From positions 2,108,001-2,172,000 of the forward strand of contig JADKHR010000001.1 of assembly GCA_016721625.1 (NCBI GenBank): DNA of 64,000 nucleotides. The letters run 5' to 3'. Origin of the DNA: Elusimicrobiota bacterium (lineage in GTDB: Bacteria > Elusimicrobiota > Elusimicrobia > FEN-1173). Below, in pieces: positions 62,977 through 64,000 of the stretch (positions are counted from its first letter, which is position 1; each line of letters opens with the position of its first letter). The notes beneath the pieces are model-generated. The model saw only the letters and a program-made list of their open reading frames with translations, ran no database searches and was not told where the DNA came from. Made by a program: the position numbers and the translations under genes.

Positions 62977-63477
62977 CTAATCCAACAAGGCTCGAACGTG
63001 GATTTTCATGGCGGCGCGGAGGGTGGGGGGAAGGGGGATTCCGGCGTTTTGGAGGGCGTGGCCCACCGATAGGATCAACGGGCCCGGCAGTTGGCTGACG
63101 TCCTCCCGGCCCCCTTTGGAAACGATGGGGTGGGATCGGTCCGCTTTGGCGGTGGGGCGGGCGGTGACGAAATCCTGGGCCACGGAGACGTTGGTGGCGC
63201 TTTCATCGGCGTACATGATCGCGGTGAAGGGGATCACGGCGATGGAGGAAAAACGGGGGTCCATGGCGAACCGGCGATAGAAACTGGCGCCGTCTTCCCC
63301 CGGCAGATGGAAATCCAGGATCACCGCGTGAAATGCGGGTTCCCGCTCCAAAATCTCCCAGGCTTCCTCCGCCGTCCCGGCGATGACGATATCACAACCG
63401 TACTCCTTCAATTCCCTCTTCAAGGCCGATTGGGTGATCGCCGTGTCTTCCACCGCAAGAATTCTCGGAGTAGGCAT
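62977..63477 (-). CDS. Stand-alone response regulator, third member
   Basis: A 166-residue receiver protein distantly related to those at 43894 and 51387. ILAVEDTAITQSALKREL has the acidic pair, AVILDFHLPGEDG the phosphoacceptor Asp and AVIPFTA the Thr. The expected Lys-Pro after strand 5 reads Arg-Pro (TARPTAK). The same kind of tail follows (LPGPLILSVGHALQ, LPPTLRAAMKIHVRALL), so the tail is a family feature. It could serve K4, which lacks a regulator of its own. Confidence 0.8.
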   Translation of the reverse strand: MPTPRILAVEDTAITQSALKRELKEYGCDIVIAGTAEEAWEILEREPAFHAVILDFHLPGEDGASFYRRFAMDPRFSSIAVIPFTAIMYADESATNVSVAQDFVTARPTAKADRSHPIVSKGGREDVSQLPGPLILSVGHALQNAGIPLPPTLRAAMKIHVRALLD

Positions 63478-63554
63478 GCCCCATTTATACCAACTCCCTC
63501 GTGGTCTGACAAGATTGATTTCAGTAGGAACGCGGATTCAGCCTCAATGGAAAG

Positions 63555-63620
63555 GCCACATCGACAGACTGTGGCAGGAGAATCGAATTCTCCGTGAGGA
63601 GCCCAGCTCTCGCACGGAGA
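63555..63620. other. Cluster of hairpins, two of them mutually exclusive
   Basis: GCCACA/TGTGGC (63555-63575), GGAGAAT/ATTCTCC (63577-63593) and TCTCCGTG/CACGGAGA (63589-63620, with an inner GAGC/GCTC) are perfect stems. The second and third share TCTCC, so they cannot form together. This resembles an attenuator or riboregulator layout upstream of the gene starting near 63785, but no T-run or known motif is present. Confidence 0.4.
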
Positions 63621-63686
63621 AACAGAAACCGATTTTGAATGCGAAAATAGGCCGATACGTAATACAAGTATTATAATGGTTTAAAG

Positions 63687-63715
63687 TATTGTTACAATAA
63701 ATTTACATATTGTTA
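63687..63715. promoter_or_regulatory. Direct repeats TATTGTTA, candidate operator
   Basis: TATTGTTA at 63687-63694 and again at 63708-63715, 21 bases apart (two helical turns), in an AT-rich stretch. TAGAAT at 63740-63745, preceded by GTGG, may be the -10 of the last gene. Confidence 0.4.
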
Positions 63716-63784
63716 ACACAAAAAACGGGCTCCCTGTGGTAGAATACGAAAACGCAAAAGGCCGTTTTGTTTTATTTTCCGACG

Positions 63785-64000
63785 ATGTTTTGTTGGTTGC
63801 TGAATTCATATATCGCAAAGAAAATTGAAGAGCTTGAGGAAGGGGGAAGTGTGGCCGAGAAAGATGTCTTTTCGGTTATTGTTTGGACGTCTATGAGACA
63901 ATACTTTTTGGCGATTTGTTTTGCCGGTTTATTCGGTGTATGCGGGGGGAACGCTTTTGCGGGCCCCGAAGGGCAGGTGCGGGTGGTGGGGGAGGGGGGG
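63785..64000 (+). CDS. Start of a large exported protein (3' partial)
   Basis: The frame from ATG 63785 is open to the window end. It encodes a charged N-terminus, then RQYFLAICFAGLFGVCGGNA as hydrophobic signal core and FAGPEGQVRVVGEGG as the mature start. The alternative start ATG 63893 would give a plain signal peptide. The long charged region before the core resembles the extended signal peptides of two-partner-secretion exoproteins, and GPxGxVxVVxGxG is also how such proteins begin. With only 72 codons visible this stays a suggestion. Confidence 0.5.
   Translation, partial: MFCWLLNSYIAKKIEELEEGGSVAEKDVFSVIVWTSMRQYFLAICFAGLFGVCGGNAFAGPEGQVRVVGEGG

Overview
The window is a 64 kb piece of a diderm (Gram-negative-type) bacterial chromosome. 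Evidence for two membranes includes TolC-type, FadL-type and DUF1302 outer-membrane proteins, a HlyD-type adaptor and RND exporters. The first 24 kb is visibly GC-rich. The block from about 24 to 38 kb is clearly more AT-rich by eye, and composition is mixed after that. The phylum cannot be fixed from the sequence. The combination of a ccsA-hemA-hemC block, a cobA-hemD fusion and DUF1015 would fit Elusimicrobiota, Nitrospirota or a deltaproteobacterial-type lineage, and this is only a guess. No rRNA, tRNA or CRISPR array was found.

Region 1 (1-24 kb) is mostly housekeeping. It holds a cut-off LipM-like octanoyltransferase, a HAD/mazG pair, and a tetrapyrrole and cytochrome c maturation operon (precorrin-2 dehydrogenase, ccsA, hemA, hemC) that is continued further on by cobA-hemD, suhB, a cupredoxin, hemB, a metallo-beta-lactamase-fold protein and hemL, mostly with 4-base stop/start overlaps. 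Inside it sits an envelope cluster: two MMPL/RND exporters facing YCF48, DUF1329 and DUF1302 genes on the other strand. An ornithine-cyclodeaminase-family gene and a DUF1015 gene close the region.

Region 2 (24-41.5 kb) is a one-direction accessory island. It has a TolC-like protein, a HlyD-like adaptor, an OpgH-like membrane glycosyltransferase, a 40-codon ORF coupled on both sides, a cytosolic GT2, a MetRS, a group II PLP decarboxylase, a nucleotidyltransferase-fold protein, a GT2-TPR protein, an IS3-family element, a HAD phosphatase, a SerRS and a GH35 beta-galactosidase. No ABC or RND pump is present, so the membrane glycosyltransferase could itself be the inner-membrane partner of the TolC/HlyD pair. 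The two aminoacyl-tRNA synthetases beside glycosyltransferases and a decarboxylase suggest a secreted, amino-acid-decorated glycan or small product. This is the best candidate for an undescribed system.

Region 3 (41.5-49.2 kb) is a decay and toxin zone: an RHS/YD-repeat remnant, a frameshifted DUF4143-type ATPase, a truncated sensor-kinase copy with an intact response regulator, a HigBA-type toxin-antitoxin pair, and a secreted barnase-tipped polymorphic toxin followed by three barstar-like immunity genes and an orphan toxin-tail remnant.

Region 4 (49.2-63.5 kb) is a signalling array. Four paralogous membrane proteins have the order multi-TM, GAF, an unusual WAHD H-box and HATPase. With them are response regulators that lack an output domain, a PilZ-hotdog thioesterase fusion and a FadL-like porin, then MazEF-type and Fic modules. 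The window ends in the start of an exported protein.

Many genes carry single frameshifts or an in-frame stop (suhB, YCF48, tolC, the ATPase, fadL, three of four kinases, the toxin N-terminus). Such density, including in an ordinary enzyme gene, makes uncorrected sequencing indels at least as likely as true decay.
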